DNA of 64,000 bases from Bolinopsis microptera. Taxonomy: Eukaryota > Ctenophora > Tentaculata > Lobata > Bolinopsidae. The position numbers and the translations under genes are program-made. The first letter of the stretch is position 1. Each line of letters begins with the position of its first letter. Location: NCBI RefSeq assembly GCF_026151205.1, contig NC_087081.1:11967113-12031112 (forward strand), written 5' to 3'. Positions 43,356-54,200 of the stretch are shown here, piece by piece. The notes beneath the pieces are model-generated. The model searched no databases, was not told the origin of the DNA, and saw only the letters and a list, made by a program, of their open reading frames with translations.

Positions 43356-45628
43356 AAAGAAGGCTGCTGCTGCTGCTGCTAAAAAGGCTGCTGCTGCTAA
43401 AAAGGCTGCTGCCGCTTTTAGGGCCTACTTTATTTATACTTTTTCTTAATGACATTACAGAGGATTTGTCACCGGAAACAAATATAACCATGTATGCTGA
43501 TGATACTAAAATATGGCGTAGAATCACGTCCCAGGATGACCATTGGCTGCTCCAGCGGGATATTAACAGTCTTCAAAATTGGGCTCATCATAATAAGATG
43601 GTGTTTCACCCTTCAAAAAGTCACGTTCTTTCTATTACCCGAGCATATTCTATGAATCGTAGTGTTAATTTTGTGTACTCAATGAATGAAACGGCTATCG
43701 AATACACAGATATTGAAAAAGATCTTGGAGTACATATCAATAGTAAGTTAGATTGGTCACATCACTGTGATATGATATACTCTAAGGCTAGTCAGAGGTT
43801 AGGCCTTCTAAAAAGAACATGTTACTTCACCAAGAACACTAAAAAACGTCGGGCCTTCTATCTATCTCAGGTTAGAAGTCATTTCGAACACTGCACAATT
43901 GTCTGGCGGCCTCATTCAGAAACCTCGGTGGAGAAACTTGAATCGATACAAAAAAGAGGTATCAAGTGGATCCTAAATGATATTTACTTGAGCCTTAGGG
44001 ACAAAAAAAAGTATTTCATAGCGTGTAAGGAACTAAATATCCTTCCACTCTCGGTGAGGTTTGATTACAAGGATATATTATATTTTCATAATATTTTTTA
44101 TGACATGTCAGTTGTGACATTTCCACCTTACTTACGACGTTTCATGGGAAGTAGGTTAAGGCGATCACATCTAGACGATCTCAGTATGATTAGTGACATT
44201 TCTCCTCAAGTTCCACAAAACCTTACGTCAAGCCAGACCAGATGTTCAGGCATATCTAAGTCTTACTTTTACAGAGCACACATTCTTTGGAATAAACTCC
44301 CTTATGAATTAAGGGAAATCTCAAGGCCATCCGTGTTTAAAACCCATTTAATTAAGTACCTCTGGACAGTTCTAAACGACCATATAACATCCTCTGACAG
44401 TTAAACAATTTACCTTAATGTAACTATATTGTCTAAATATAAATTGATAAAAAGTATAATTAATAAAATATGTTAAATAAAGTGTGTGTGTTTATAATTA
44501 TGATTTATGGTACATTGTTATTTATTATATTTATATTTTAGGCTGTAACCTTATTAGTTCAATGGAATAAACCTAGCATGCCTTGGTTGCAGCATCGCTT
44601 CACTTATAGGTGCATTTAGGGCCCGATGTAATTGCTATGATCAGTTTACTGGTCAACTGGTGTTTCGGTGTCCCTTATTTTGTTTACACTCGGTCACTTG
44701 TCAAGGCATGTAAGGTCATTCGGCGATATTTTCTTTGAAATAAAATGATGTATTTGTGTAACAATTTGAAAGTTTATTGATAAAAAAAAAAAAAAAGGCT
44801 GCTGATCTTAAAAAGAAACTTGCTGCTGCAAAGAAGGCTGCTGCTGCTGCTAAAAAGGCTGCTGCTAAGAAGGCTGCTGCTGCCAGAAAGGCTGCTGCCG
44901 CTAAGAAGGCTGCTGATCTTAAAAAGAGCAGCAAGTTTCTTAAAAAGAGCAGCAAGTTTCTTAAAAAGCAACTTGCTGCTGCTAAGAAGGCTGCTGCCGC
45001 TAAGAAGGCTGCTGCTGCTAAGAAGGCTGCTGCTGCTAGAAAGGCTGCTGCTGCTAAGAAGGCTGCTGCTGCCAGAAAAGCTGCTGCTGCTAAGAAGGCT
45101 TCTGCTGCTAAGAACGCTGCTGCCGCTAAGAGGGCTGCTGCTGCTGCTGCTGCAAAGAAGGCTGCTGCTGCTGCTGCTAAAAAGGCTGCTGCTGCTAAAA
45201 AGGCTGCTGCCGCTAAGAAGGCTGCTGATCTTAAAAAGAAACTTGCTGCTGCAAAGAAGGCTGCTGCTGCTGCTAAAAAGGCTGCTGCTAAGAAGGCTGC
45301 TGCTGCCAGAAAGGCTGCTGCCGCTAAGAAGGCTGCTGATCTTAAAAAGAAACTTGCTGCTGCTAAGAAGGCTAACCCAGCTGCTGCTCGTGCTGCTGCT
45401 GCTAAGAAGGCTGCTGCTGCTAAGAAGGCTTCTGCTGCTAAGAAGGCTGCTGCCGCTAAGAGGGCTGCTGCTGCTGCAAAGAAGGCTGCTGCTGCTGCTA
45501 AAAAGGCTGCTGCTGCTAAAAAGGCTGCTGCCGCTAAGAAAGCTGCTGATCTTAAAAAGAAACTTGCTGCTGCTAAGAAGGCCGTGCTGCCGCTGGCTAG
45601 GAAGGCTAGAAGACACCACGGACAGTAA
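42941..45628 (+). pseudogene. Lys/Ala-rich histone H1-like protein gene, split by a LINE
   Basis: The exon starts after CTTATTTCAG (42931-42940) and reads EEAEDAKKASVAKKAAAAKR if joined to a preceding ...ATATEG-phase exon end at about 42827. It runs as AAAKKA-type repeats with KSSKFLKKSSKFLKKQL and AADLKKKL blocks to 43416. A LINE occupies 43417 to about 44796. The same frame then resumes with KKAADLKKKLAAAKKAAAA and ends AVLPLARKARRHHGQ, stop at 45626-45628. About 158 and 278 codons are in register without the LINE. The composition (Lys, Ala, few Arg, no aromatic residues apart from Phe in KSSKFL) fits a histone H1-like or sperm chromatin protein that would neutralise DNA in the nucleus. The upstream donor here reads GAAGAAAA rather than GTAAG, and the exon border is hit by the foldback element, so this copy is probably non-functional. 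A polyalanine antisense frame is a shadow. Confidence 0.6.
43417..44796 (+). mobile_element. 5'-truncated LINE (CR1/jockey-like) inserted in the Lys/Ala-rich gene
   Basis: The frame begins abruptly inside the RT with GPTLFILFLNDITEDL, then MYADDTKI (YADD at about 43491). It continues through WAHHNKMVFHPSKSHVLSI, DLGVHINSKLDWSHH, QVRSHFEHCTIVWRPHS, LESIQKRGIKWIL and ends with YFYRAHILWNKLPYELR...FKTHLIKYL, stop at 44402-44404. All of these are standard blocks from RT motif A/B onward to the C-terminus of jockey/CR1-type elements. A 3' UTR of about 360 bp follows, with AATAAA at 44740 and a terminal poly-A that merges into the AAAAAGGCTGCT of the host repeat. The coding part is open without stops, so the insertion is young. 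The lack of RT motifs before GPTLF is ordinary 5' truncation. Confidence 0.85.
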
Positions 45629-45972
45629 GAACAGTAAGAACATAACGAAACTACAAAGAACAAGTCAACGACTGAGGATAACAACACTCTACCGTTGTAC
45701 TTTATTCGAGATGATGGAACACTTACATTTTCATTTGTCAACTTTTTGTGGCATATCTGTATGTTTATATTCATTTGAGATTGTGAAGTAAGCTGTTCAA
45801 ACATTATGCATTGAATTTTGTGTGTCTTACTTGTCATTTTCGCCCTTGAATTTATATCCAGGGAAGTTGGTCGTTTAGCTCCGGACAGTCTATGCAACGT
45901 CCATAATTCAAATAATATCATATGATCATTGATCACACTGCGTTATTCCCTTCGAACTCCTTTGACTATAAC
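45629..45972. other. 3' flank of the Lys/Ala-rich gene
   Basis: Probably 3' UTR and flank. No separate gene is recognised and no clear AATAAA is seen in the first 150 bp. Confidence 0.4.
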
Positions 45973-46288
45973 TACTGATAGACTAATCTGGTGAATTCGT
46001 GTAGTGTTATTGAGTCTCGTGATTTGATAGTTCTTTTATTCAAATTTCTGATTTTTTCTGAATAGACTCAGTGAAGACAAATTCTAATGAAAATAAATAG
46101 CTGAATAACGTATCGACATTTCTACGTCATACTCATATTCTCAATAAATGTAATAAATTTGTAGTGTTGTAATTAGGTTAAACTAATTACAACACTACAA
46201 ATCTATTACATTTATTGAGATTAAGAATTTGTCTTCACTGAGTCTATTCAGAAACAATCAGAAATTTGAATAAAAGTACTGATAGACT
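45973..46288. mobile_element. Penelope-tail hairpin element with 12-bp target duplication
   Basis: TACTGATAGACT is found at 45973-45984 and again at 46277-46288. Between them (292 bp) are two opposed copies of the same 3' region seen in the Penelope insertion at 2443-5267 (TTATTCAAATTTCTGATT, CTGAATAGACTCAGTGAAGA). The centre is an exact hairpin whose arms start CTCAATAAATGTAATA at 46138. There is no coding sequence. The directly adjacent TA and CCTTATCGG start the next element. Confidence 0.85.
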
Positions 46289-46290
46289 TA

Positions 46291-47161
46291 CCTTATCGGA
46301 CCTTATTTGGACGGACATTAAATGAACTGACATAATTATGAACGGACGTCGGACATTAAGATGAACGCTAGAAGGCATTCAAAACCATCAAAAATCCGAC
46401 GTTTTTTTTTTATTTCAGCAAATGATTTTTAAATCCATTTTGTATACAGTATATCACTATAAGTAAGAAAAGCAGTCGTTAAGCAGTAAAAATGTTAAAA
46501 TATGTGGACACTGTACATGATCAGTGTCTAATATCACGTATCATCTTCGTCAAATGGGTTTTCGTGCATGAAATAGTCCATGCATAAAGCATCAGTGATT
46601 TCTAGCTTCATGGAAAAACTTTTTTATCAAACTACCCCGGTCCTGCATTTTAGTGTTAACTTTACAAGCCATTCGGCGTGAAGTGGTTTTATCTTAGACA
46701 ACTTTAGGTAAACCTTAATCACTTGGAGTTTTCCTAGCACTGTTTCATTACCTCCCCTGAGTAATATGAACTATAACAACGTCGGACAATGTCCACGATT
46801 TACCGTAATATCTAGAGGCTGGAAAAAGTTTGTCATGTTGGCGGGGACTAACTCATGAACTATGTTGTTGAGTGCCATAATTCCGTTGACTTTTTCTGCC
46901 AAGTGACCCTTGAAAACATCATATACTAGTTAGGTTTTCTGTGCCTCTGGCAGACCAAGGAGAACCTTTCCTTCGTTGACTTAAGGCACAATAAAGTTCT
47001 CATAGTTGTCATATTCTGGACAAAAAGTTCAAAGTGGATACATGTTTGAAAACTTGGAAACTTGGACGGACCTTAAATGAACGGACTTTATTTGAACGGA
47101 CATTAAGATGAACGTAAGGGCCTCCAGCGTTCAATTAATGTCCGTCCAAGGTCCGATAAGG
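46291..47161 (-). mobile_element. pogo/Tigger-like element, internally deleted (copy 2)
   Basis: The ends are CCTTATCGGACC and GGTCCGATAAGG with TA on both sides (46289-46290, 47162-47163). The subterminal words GGACGGACATTAA and ACGTAAGGGCCTCCAGCGTT are shared with the other two copies. The minus strand between about 46770 and 47000 is the decayed 3' part of a DDE transposase, with EKVNGIMALNN and HELVPANMTN-like sequence in disrupted frames. Non-autonomous. Confidence 0.8.
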
Positions 47162-47163
47162 TA

Positions 47164-47960
47164 GATTGCTACGTGACACGGTGGAGGCTCTTTCTATATG
47201 AAAGCTTCAGTAAGAATAGTTGTATGCCTAAAATTTCACTACCTGGCTACTAAATACACTATATATCAGTATTATATCTGTCAGATGAGTTCAGTTCGTA
47301 TACAACCACTTTTAATTCCTTTTATCCTTTTATCTTGATGCAAGCAAACTACAGTAAAATTCTCTTTTGGACTGCCTTAACATGGTTTTTTAGACACCTA
47401 AATATCGTCACCTCCAAGTAGAAAGGGTACATCTGAAAAAGTGCTGTTTTGAGTAAATCAAGAAAAACTGTTTAATGCTGTGCATTGTGCCCTTGCAAAG
47501 CAATAGTATGTTAGTATGTTGCTTAGACAACCCCCTTCAGGTTAATTAATGAACAAAACATAAATTTTCCGTTTTATCATTATAGAGGTCAATTAAATAC
47601 GGATTGAAAGACAAGTTGTATCCTTTTAACTTGTTGTATCAAGTTGTACCCTTTTAACTTGCTGGGACCAAAGTTCGAGCATGTTTAATATTGGGGTATA
47701 TCTTTATATATAAGTTTATTGAATAGCAGATCGAGTAGTGTTGTATATATATAGATTTTATTCTAATTTTAGTCGAGTATTTGAACAATTTGTTGTCGTT
47801 TAGCCATTTTTGATTAATAAATTTTATGAGACAGTTTTCTCACATATTTACCAATTTTGTCAGCATGAATAAGAAGTTGTTACTTTGAAACGTCGTTTAT
47901 CCTAACAGTGCAATATCATTTGTCGCAAATCAGAATAATCAGAAACTATTTGAAAAACCC
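47164..47960. other. No gene seen
   Basis: AT-rich. CCTTTTAACTTG words recur at 47623 and 47648 and resemble the TACCCTTTTAAC words at the outer ends of the long-TIR transposon to the right. Confidence 0.45.
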
Positions 47961-48171
47961 AAAAACTGTCTATTTATAATCTATATGTACCCTTTTAACT
48001 CAAAAGACTACTAATACTGTATCTGACCAAAAAGCCACACAATCATTTGAGTATAGTAGGTTTGTGATGTTATTTGGCTCCAGAAGGGTCTATACTCTAT
48101 AGATCAAAAAATATTTGGGTGGAAAAATGTTTTTTTGTCTTCGAAGTCTGTGGCCACGCCCTTTTATAAGA

Positions 48172-48600
48172 TCGTGGGAAAATCCTACAGTTTCCTAAAA
48201 TAAATTCATATTTTGATAATAAAAGCACGTAGGTTAATCAAACCAATGTTTTTGGCTCGGGAAATCGATTGGCGATGTCTATTTGACTTTTAAACCACTC
48301 CCTGATAAGATAACCACGCCCATGCCATGGCCATATTCATAATTGATCAGCTTCAAAATTCCAGAAAATTTTAATGGTTTCCTTGGACAAATTGGATGTC
48401 GAAACTAATGATTTTGGCTCGGGAAATCGATTGGCGATGTCTACTTGACTCTCAGACCACTCCCTGATAAGATGACCACGCCCATATTAACAATTAATCT
48501 TCAAAATTTACAAAAATTTAAGTGATTTCTTGGACAAGTTAGGTGTTGAAACTGTTGTTGTTTTTTTTGGCACAGGAGATCGATTGGTTATGTCGTTTGC
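48172..48600. repeat. Left subterminal tandem repeats of the long-TIR transposon
   Basis: Three imperfect units contain GGCTCGGGAAATCGATTGGC near 48253, GGCTCGGGAAATCGATTGGC near 48416, and a diverged third, GGCACAGGAGATCGATTGGT, near 48571. They are followed by CCACTCCCTGATAAGAT and CACGCCCAT. They mirror the units at 51872-52400. Confidence 0.8.
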
Positions 48601-48723
48601 ACGAAAATGCCACACAGAACTAAATTGAAACAGTTTTTTGAAATAGTTTGCATCAAAATAATATAATATTTAAACATACTGTAATGGCTATTAATGATAA
48701 AAATAAATAAAATCATAAGTATG

Positions 48724-50900
48724 CTTATTTGTTTTCGCAATTAATGGAAAGGCGAAAGTTTGAACATTTTGACCCCTCCGCTTTAACACAAAGATAATGT
48801 TTAGTTTTGCATCCAGTTTTACATCGGCAAGTGTTGCAAAGTTCATCAGGAATAAGGTGAAGTTGCTTGTTGGCATAAAGACCGCCCTCCTGATCTTCCC
48901 AACCGTATTCAAGAACATTAAGGAGGCAGCGTACATGTTCTGGTGTTAAAAGATTGGAACTTTCTTTCAAAAGGTACCACCATCTCCTTATATGCCCATT
49001 CCTAATAAAATAAGAGGTTGGAGGAAGACCAAGAGCAGAACCAGTTTTTTTGTGAACCTGAACTCTAAGGTCATCAAATGTTTTGACTCCATTTGAAGCT
49101 GATAACACATTCACAAGATATTCTTCTGCGACCTTTGGTTGATCCTCATCTAAAATCGCCGTTTTGCCAAAATTACAAAGACTTTTCTCCGGGTCAGCAG
49201 TCAGTGCACATCTCTTTGACCCCACTTTGATTAGGTGATCAGATCCTGTTGCTAGATGTGCACTGAGAATTTCTTGATAAAAGTCTTTTCCGAATCTTTC
49301 AAACATTATGTGCACAGGCAACATCCTTCGCTTCTCACCTTTACCAAGCTGCAAGAATAAGTTCTGTAACCCAAGACTATGAAATTCTTCAAAGTAGTGT
49401 AACAGAAACATAAAGTCGACCACAACAGCCTCATCGTTATATATTAGAAGGATTGCATATAAGATCGTCAGTTTTGAAGGATGCTTTCTTTTCAAGTTCC
49501 TCCCTCATTTTATTTTTGATTGGTTTTACCATCAAAGAACCGTTGAAGAGCGTACTATAGTTTGTAATATCATACTTAAGAACTCTTGCTAAATCTCCAT
49601 CTTTACTTTTTGCTACAGAAACTAGAAAGGACTTTGCTACAGAAACGAGCAAGCCTTGAAGCTCGCTCGTTTTTCTTGATAGACGTTTCAGCGGCATCTG
49701 ATTTAGCAGCTGTAACATGATCCACAGGAAGTAAATTTATCTTGCTGATCTTGTCTGCCAATAACCTTGTCTTTTCTTTGTAAACTGATTTTTGGAACTA
49801 GTCATACTTTTTAGATACAATCTCAAAGAAATCATAATGCATCTTGGCAACACTGTCTTCGGCATAAACTTGCGTAACAAGGTTTTTTATTTGTCGTGAT
49901 TCTCCTTGCAGAATGGATTTCCTTGACTACTTATATAACTTGAGATACTGTCAGTGCGAGCATTGATCTCTTGAATCTTTCTAGAACTTAAATGATGATG
50001 GGAAGATGCATTGGCAGTCTCTGTGTTCCCTCCTTTATCCGAGTTTGTTATCTCCCTAAAGGTGTTGGTTATAGAGAGAACCTCGTGATATTCCGCAACG
50101 TATTCCTGTTTCCTAGTCTGCCCTATGATTCCGTGTGAACTCGTTGAACTACGTTGTATTGTTTGTTCAAGAGCAAGATCTGGCGACACTGCGTTAAAAG
50201 ATCCCGAGGTTCTCTTAACTACAAAATGCTTTTTCAAAAAGGAGTCATGTAACTCTGGGTGAGTGTGCTTGACATTTTTAAGAAGCTCCAAGTAAAAAGA
50301 GTCGTTTCTCAAATAGTTTAGACTGTCACAACCAAAAAAGGTAAAAGGTCTTGAATGGTCTTCATATTCAGATCTCCATCTCTTTCTGATCGTATGAAGT
50401 TTCTTATGAGGTTCATGATTATCAGAAAGTTGAACCAATACTTGCATTGTGACGAGCTTTCCGAACAAATTTTCTCTAAACGATCAATATCCTGTTTTAA
50501 CTAATTTACAGTATTGCAAGAGATCAGACATTTACGATTGAGAAAATGCCTTATTGTTGTCACAGAGAGCTTGCTGAAATCGTTCCAGCTTAACTATAGC
50601 ATCAGAGTAGTTTTGCGGTGGGTGCTCTTTCCAAAAAGCCTTCATTTTCATTCTCGTCTTAGAATTGTAAGACCCCCTAAAGAACGATAGTAATGCTTTC
50701 CATTCATTACTGAATCTACAGTCTTCGGACCAAAGATTCCACATTCTATGAATATGTCCTCGACTCCAGAGTCCAGACCCCTTCAAAAATTTTCCTGCGC
50801 AGTGCAAGGCCGTTTTAGTCAAGTGGAATCCACCAAGCATGGGGAATATCTTCAAGAACAGTTCTGGCTGCAGGCTGCGGCAGGTAGATTTTATCCTATC
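48724..50900 (-). pseudogene. Broken Cys-rich-tailed transposon gene (unnamed metazoan family)
   Basis: Reading the minus strand from right to left: 50900-50532 has LKIFPMLGGFHLTKTALH and KFLKGSGLW; 50468-49887 has FLKKHFVVKRTSGSFNAVSP then DLALEQTIQRSSTSSHGIIG; 49718-49437 has KLLARVLKYD-like sequence; 49495-48725 has GVKTFDDLRVQVHKKTGS, IRNGHIRRWWYLL, NVLEYGWEDQEGGLYANKQL and a tail with CNTCRCKTGCKTKHYLC, a CxCxxxC-rich knuckle. I recognise this order (LG.FH...S..G.....GSG; F.V.R....F..V..D...EQ...R..K..GG; K.FD.LR......; Cys tail) as a common uncharacterised protein type in invertebrate genomes. I know no established function for it. It lies in at least four frames and the N-terminus is missing, so this copy is dead. 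Placement between long TIRs suggests it is the element's own transposase or accessory protein. Confidence 0.55.
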
Positions 50901-50934
50901 TCACATTAATCACTCTTAACGGAAATTTTAGTTA

Positions 50935-52641
50935 AAATTGGGCGTGGTTATCTTATCAATGGGTGGTCTGAGAGTCAAATACCTTATCGGACCTTATTTG
51001 GACGGACATTACTTGAACGCTGGAGGCCCTAACGTTCATCTTAATGTCCGTTCAAATAAAGTCCGTTCAATTAATGTCCGTCCAAGTTAAAGTCCGTTGA
51101 AATTTTTTCAAAAATTTTTTCATTTCGAACTTTTTGTCCAGAATATGACAACTTTGAGAACTTTATTGTGCCGTAAGTTAACGATGGAAAGGTTCTCCTT
51201 GGTCTGCCGGAGGCACAGAAAACTCTACTAGTATATGATATTTTCAAGGGTCACTTGGCGGAAAAAAGTCAACGGAATTATGGCACTCAACAACATAGTT
51301 CATGAACTAGTCCCCGCCAACATGACAAACTTGTTCCAGCCTCTAGATATTACGGTAAATCGTGTTGCCAAGGACATTGTCCGACGTTGTTATAGTTCAT
51401 ATTACTCGGGGGCGGTCATGAAACAGTGCTAGGAAAGCTCCACGTGATGTTAAGGTTAACCTAAGTTGTCTAAGATAAAACCACTTCACGCCGAATGGCT
51501 TGTAAAAGTTAACACTGAAATGCAGGACCGGGGTAGTTTGATAAAAAAGGTTTCCATAAAGCTAGAAATCACTGATGCTTCAAGCATGGACTATTTCATG
51601 CACGAAAACCCATTTGATGAAGATGATATGTGATATTAGACACTGATCATATACACATATTTTAACATTTTTACTGCTCAATGACTGCTTTTCTTACTTA
51701 CTGTATAAAAAATGGATTTAAAAATCATTTGCTGAAATTTAAAAAACGTCAAAAAAATTGAAAAAATTCGGATTTTTGATGGTTTTGAATGCCTTCGAGC
51801 GTTCATATTACTGTCCGTTCATAATTATGTCCGTTCATGTAATGTCCGTCCAAATAAGGTCCGATAAGGTAGACATCGCCAATCGATTTCCCGAGCCAAC
51901 AAACATTGGTTTTGACACACAACTTGTTCAAGAAAAGCACTTAAATTTTTGTAAATTTTGAAGATTATTTGTGAATATTGGCGTGGTTATCTTATCAATG
52001 GGTGGTCTGAGAGTCAAATAGACATCGCCAATCGATTTCCCGAGCCAACAAACATTGCTTAACATTGGTTTTGACACACAACTTGTCCAAAAAAATTACT
52101 TACATTTTTGTAAATTTTGAAGATTATTTGTGAATATGGGCGTGGTTATCTTATCAATGGGTGGTCTGAGAGTCAAATAGACATCGCCAATCGATTTCCC
52201 GAGCCAACAAACATTGGTTTTGACACACAACTTGTCCAAGAAAATCACTTAAATTTTTGTAAATTTTGAAGATTAATTGTGAATATGGGCGTGGTTATCT
52301 TATCAGGAAGTGGTCTGAGATTCAAATAGACATCGCCAATCGATTTACCGAGACAAAAAATAATGGTTTGGATAACCTATATGCTTTTATTATCAAAATA
52401 TGAATTTATTTCAGGAAATTGTAAGATTTTCTTGGCCACAGACTTCGAAGACACATAACTTTTTTTCCACCCAAATTTTGTTTGATCTATAGACCCTTCT
52501 GGAGCCAAATAACATCATAAACCTACTATATATAATATTCATATATATGATTGCAGTGTCGGGTCTATTCACAAAACGTGACATTTAGTCTTGTGTTTAA
52601 ACTTAAAGGGGTACATGTAGACTTATTATACCCTTTTAACC
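50935..52641. repeat. Right subterminal tandem repeats of the long-TIR transposon
   Basis: Units start GACATCGCCAATCGATTTCC at 51872, 52020, 52171 and 52328, each running through CATTGGTTTTGACACACAAC to GGTGGTCTGAGAGTCAAATA. The first unit is split: its predecessor ends ...GAGTCAAATA at 50981 and resumes after the pogo-like element at 51870. The sequence from 52400 to 52641 is the outer TIR. Confidence 0.85.
50982..51869 (+). mobile_element. pogo/Tigger-like element, internally deleted (copy 3)
   Basis: The ends are CCTTATCGGACC and GGTCCGATAAGG with TA duplicated (50980-50981, 51870-51871). The site reads through as an intact tandem unit when the element is left out. The plus strand has FSRVTWRKKVNGIMALNN and VHELVPANMTNLFQPLDITV then NRVAKDIVRRCYSSYYSG, the terminal block of a pogo/Tigger DDE transposase. 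The upstream catalytic domain and HTH are missing. The ORF piece at 51235-51432 is therefore a remnant. Confidence 0.85.
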
Positions 52642-52643
52642 TA

Positions 52644-54162
52644 CAGGGTGGCCCATAAGTGACTACCCACACGCAACCTCTTAATAACTCACGTAATTCG
52701 TCTCCAAATTGCACCAAAATTTCAGAGATTATAGATATGGGTCAAACTTAGATTTCCTGAAAGTTTCGTAAGCCACGCCCAATTACAGTGGGCGTGGCGT
52801 GACACTCCCTCTTTTTCACTATTGTCTTCATAAAATGAGAACGCTTTAAGCTGAGAACTCCAAATTTTTTGCACACATTTGGCTTGATAATTGAAAACCT
52901 TTCCCAAAGTTTCAAGTTCATTGGTTAAAATATGGCTAAGTTATGACCATTTCAAAACTCATCGGATACGTGATCCGAGCACTCAGTCAGTGATCTCGTC
53001 AATTGGTTAATGGCCTGTTTGGCTCACATGCACCGCTTGATTGGTTGCAGCCTGCTTATGGGCCGGCCTATACAGCTGACAGCACCTAAAACGCTATCAC
53101 ACGAATTTATGGTGGTGTCACCATTTCAGGGCTTGTTAGCCCTGCTAGTCACAGGTTCCTTACAATCAATAAAAATGGTTCACTATCCTCCCTTTACTGC
53201 AGAACAACGATTGTTCGTCTACCTGAAGAAAGAAAATGGGGAGTTCTACCCTCAGATTAAACGACAATTTCAGATGAAATTCAACCGACCACCCCCTTGC
53301 CGGAAAAGCTGCTTTGACATTCATCACAAGATCAAGTTTACGTTTTCTGCACACGATCGGCGAAGAGTCGGCAGAACACGAACTACGAGGACTGTAGAAA
53401 ACATCACGATGGTTGTTGGTGACGTGATGGACACACCTAAGATTGGCACCCGGAAACGAGCTCCTGCCTTAGACCTCAGCAGAACAACCCTTCAGCGAAT
53501 CCTAAAGCAAGACCTTTCTAACCGGGCCTACCGAATCACAAAGAAACACAAACTTTTGGACCGTGATTTCCAATCGAGGATAGATTTCGCCAACACATTC
53601 CTTGAACATCTTAATTGAAATTATTGAATTGTTTTTGTGTGGGAATTTTTATTAGTTGATTTCATTTATTGATTTATCCTAAAAATTTGTGTTTTCTTTT
53701 CTAGCAAAGACATCATCGGTATCCAATCAAAGCCTAATGAACCTCATTAATACACGCTAACGCCTTACTCTTGATCAGATTGGGTGACGAGATCACTAAT
53801 TCAGTGCAAATATCACTGACTGAGTGCTCGGATCACATATCCGATGGATTTTAAAATGGTCATAACTCAGCCATATTTTAACCAATGAACTTGAAACTTT
53901 TGGAAAAGTTTTCAATTATCAAGCCAAATGTGTGCAAAAAATTTTGAGTTCTCAGCTTAAAGCGTTCTCATTTTATGAAGACAATAGTGAAAAAGAGGGA
54001 GTGTCACGCCACGCCCACTGTAATTGGGCGTGGCTTACGAAACTTTCAGGAAATCTAAGTTTGACCCATATCTATAATCTCTGAAATTTTGGTGCAATTT
54101 GGAGACGAATTACGTGAGTTATTAAGAGGTTGCGTGTGGGTAGTCACTTATGGGCCACCCTG
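52644..54162 (+). mobile_element. Tc1/mariner-like element with long TIRs
   Basis: The ends are CAGGGTGGCCCATAAGTGAC and GTCACTTATGGGCCACCCTG, with TA on both sides (52642-52643, 54163-54164). The terminal repeats are very long, about 350 bp, matching through CCACGCCCAATTACAGTGGG and TATGGCTAAGTTATGACCAT to the CACTCAGTCAGTGAT region. One truncated transposase ORF lies between them, so the copy is non-autonomous. It inserted at the outer end of the long-TIR transposon. Confidence 0.9.
53175..53618 (+). pseudogene. Truncated Tc1/IS630-type transposase, DNA-binding part only
   Basis: An ATG at 53175 in a good context (AAAAATGG) opens 147 codons. The in-frame ATG at 53010 is less likely because the family usually starts just before an FT.E.R.F...Y segment, as here (PPFTAEQRLFVYLKKENGEF). 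A first helix-turn-helix-like region is followed by the linker HDRRRVGRTRTTRTVENI (family form DRPRSGRPRT.RT.ENI) and a second HTH with DLSRTTLQRILKQDLSNRAY. The end FQSRIDFANTFLEHLN, then stop, falls just where the DDE catalytic domain should start. Full-length relatives are roughly 330-350 aa, so the catalytic half has been lost. It could still bind element ends but not cut. Confidence 0.75.
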
Positions 54163-54200
54163 TATATAAAATTTGGTAAGAATGAATTATTAAAAGGGAC

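Larger units (their letters stand above)
47965..54200 (-). mobile_element. Long-TIR DNA transposon of unrecognised family, with two later insertions
   Basis: The left terminal region (about 47965-48600) and right terminal region (about 50935-52641) are inverted repeats. Outermost are TGTACCCTTTTAAC words, then GTAGGTTT(G/A)TGATGTTATTTGGC, then AGACCCTTCTGG-type sequence, then CTTCGAAG. Next come 3-4 tandem units of about 150 bp containing TCGGGAAATCGATTGGCGAT and GATAA(G/C)AT(A/G)ACCACGCCC, in mirrored orientation. Between them the minus strand carries a broken gene (48724-50900). A pogo-like element (50982-51869) split one tandem unit of the right TIR, and a Tc1-like element (52644-54162) landed at its outer end. 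Subtracting these leaves about 3.8 kb. The exact outer ends and target duplication are not resolved. Confidence 0.65.

Noticed and set aside
42924-45936. Polyalanine/Phe, polyserine/Leu and LLLRRLLL open frames over the Lys/Ala repeat
   Set aside because: These are other-frame and antisense shadows of the GCTGCTAAGAAG coding repeat. Only the AAAKKA frame has a proper exon start, stop and composition.
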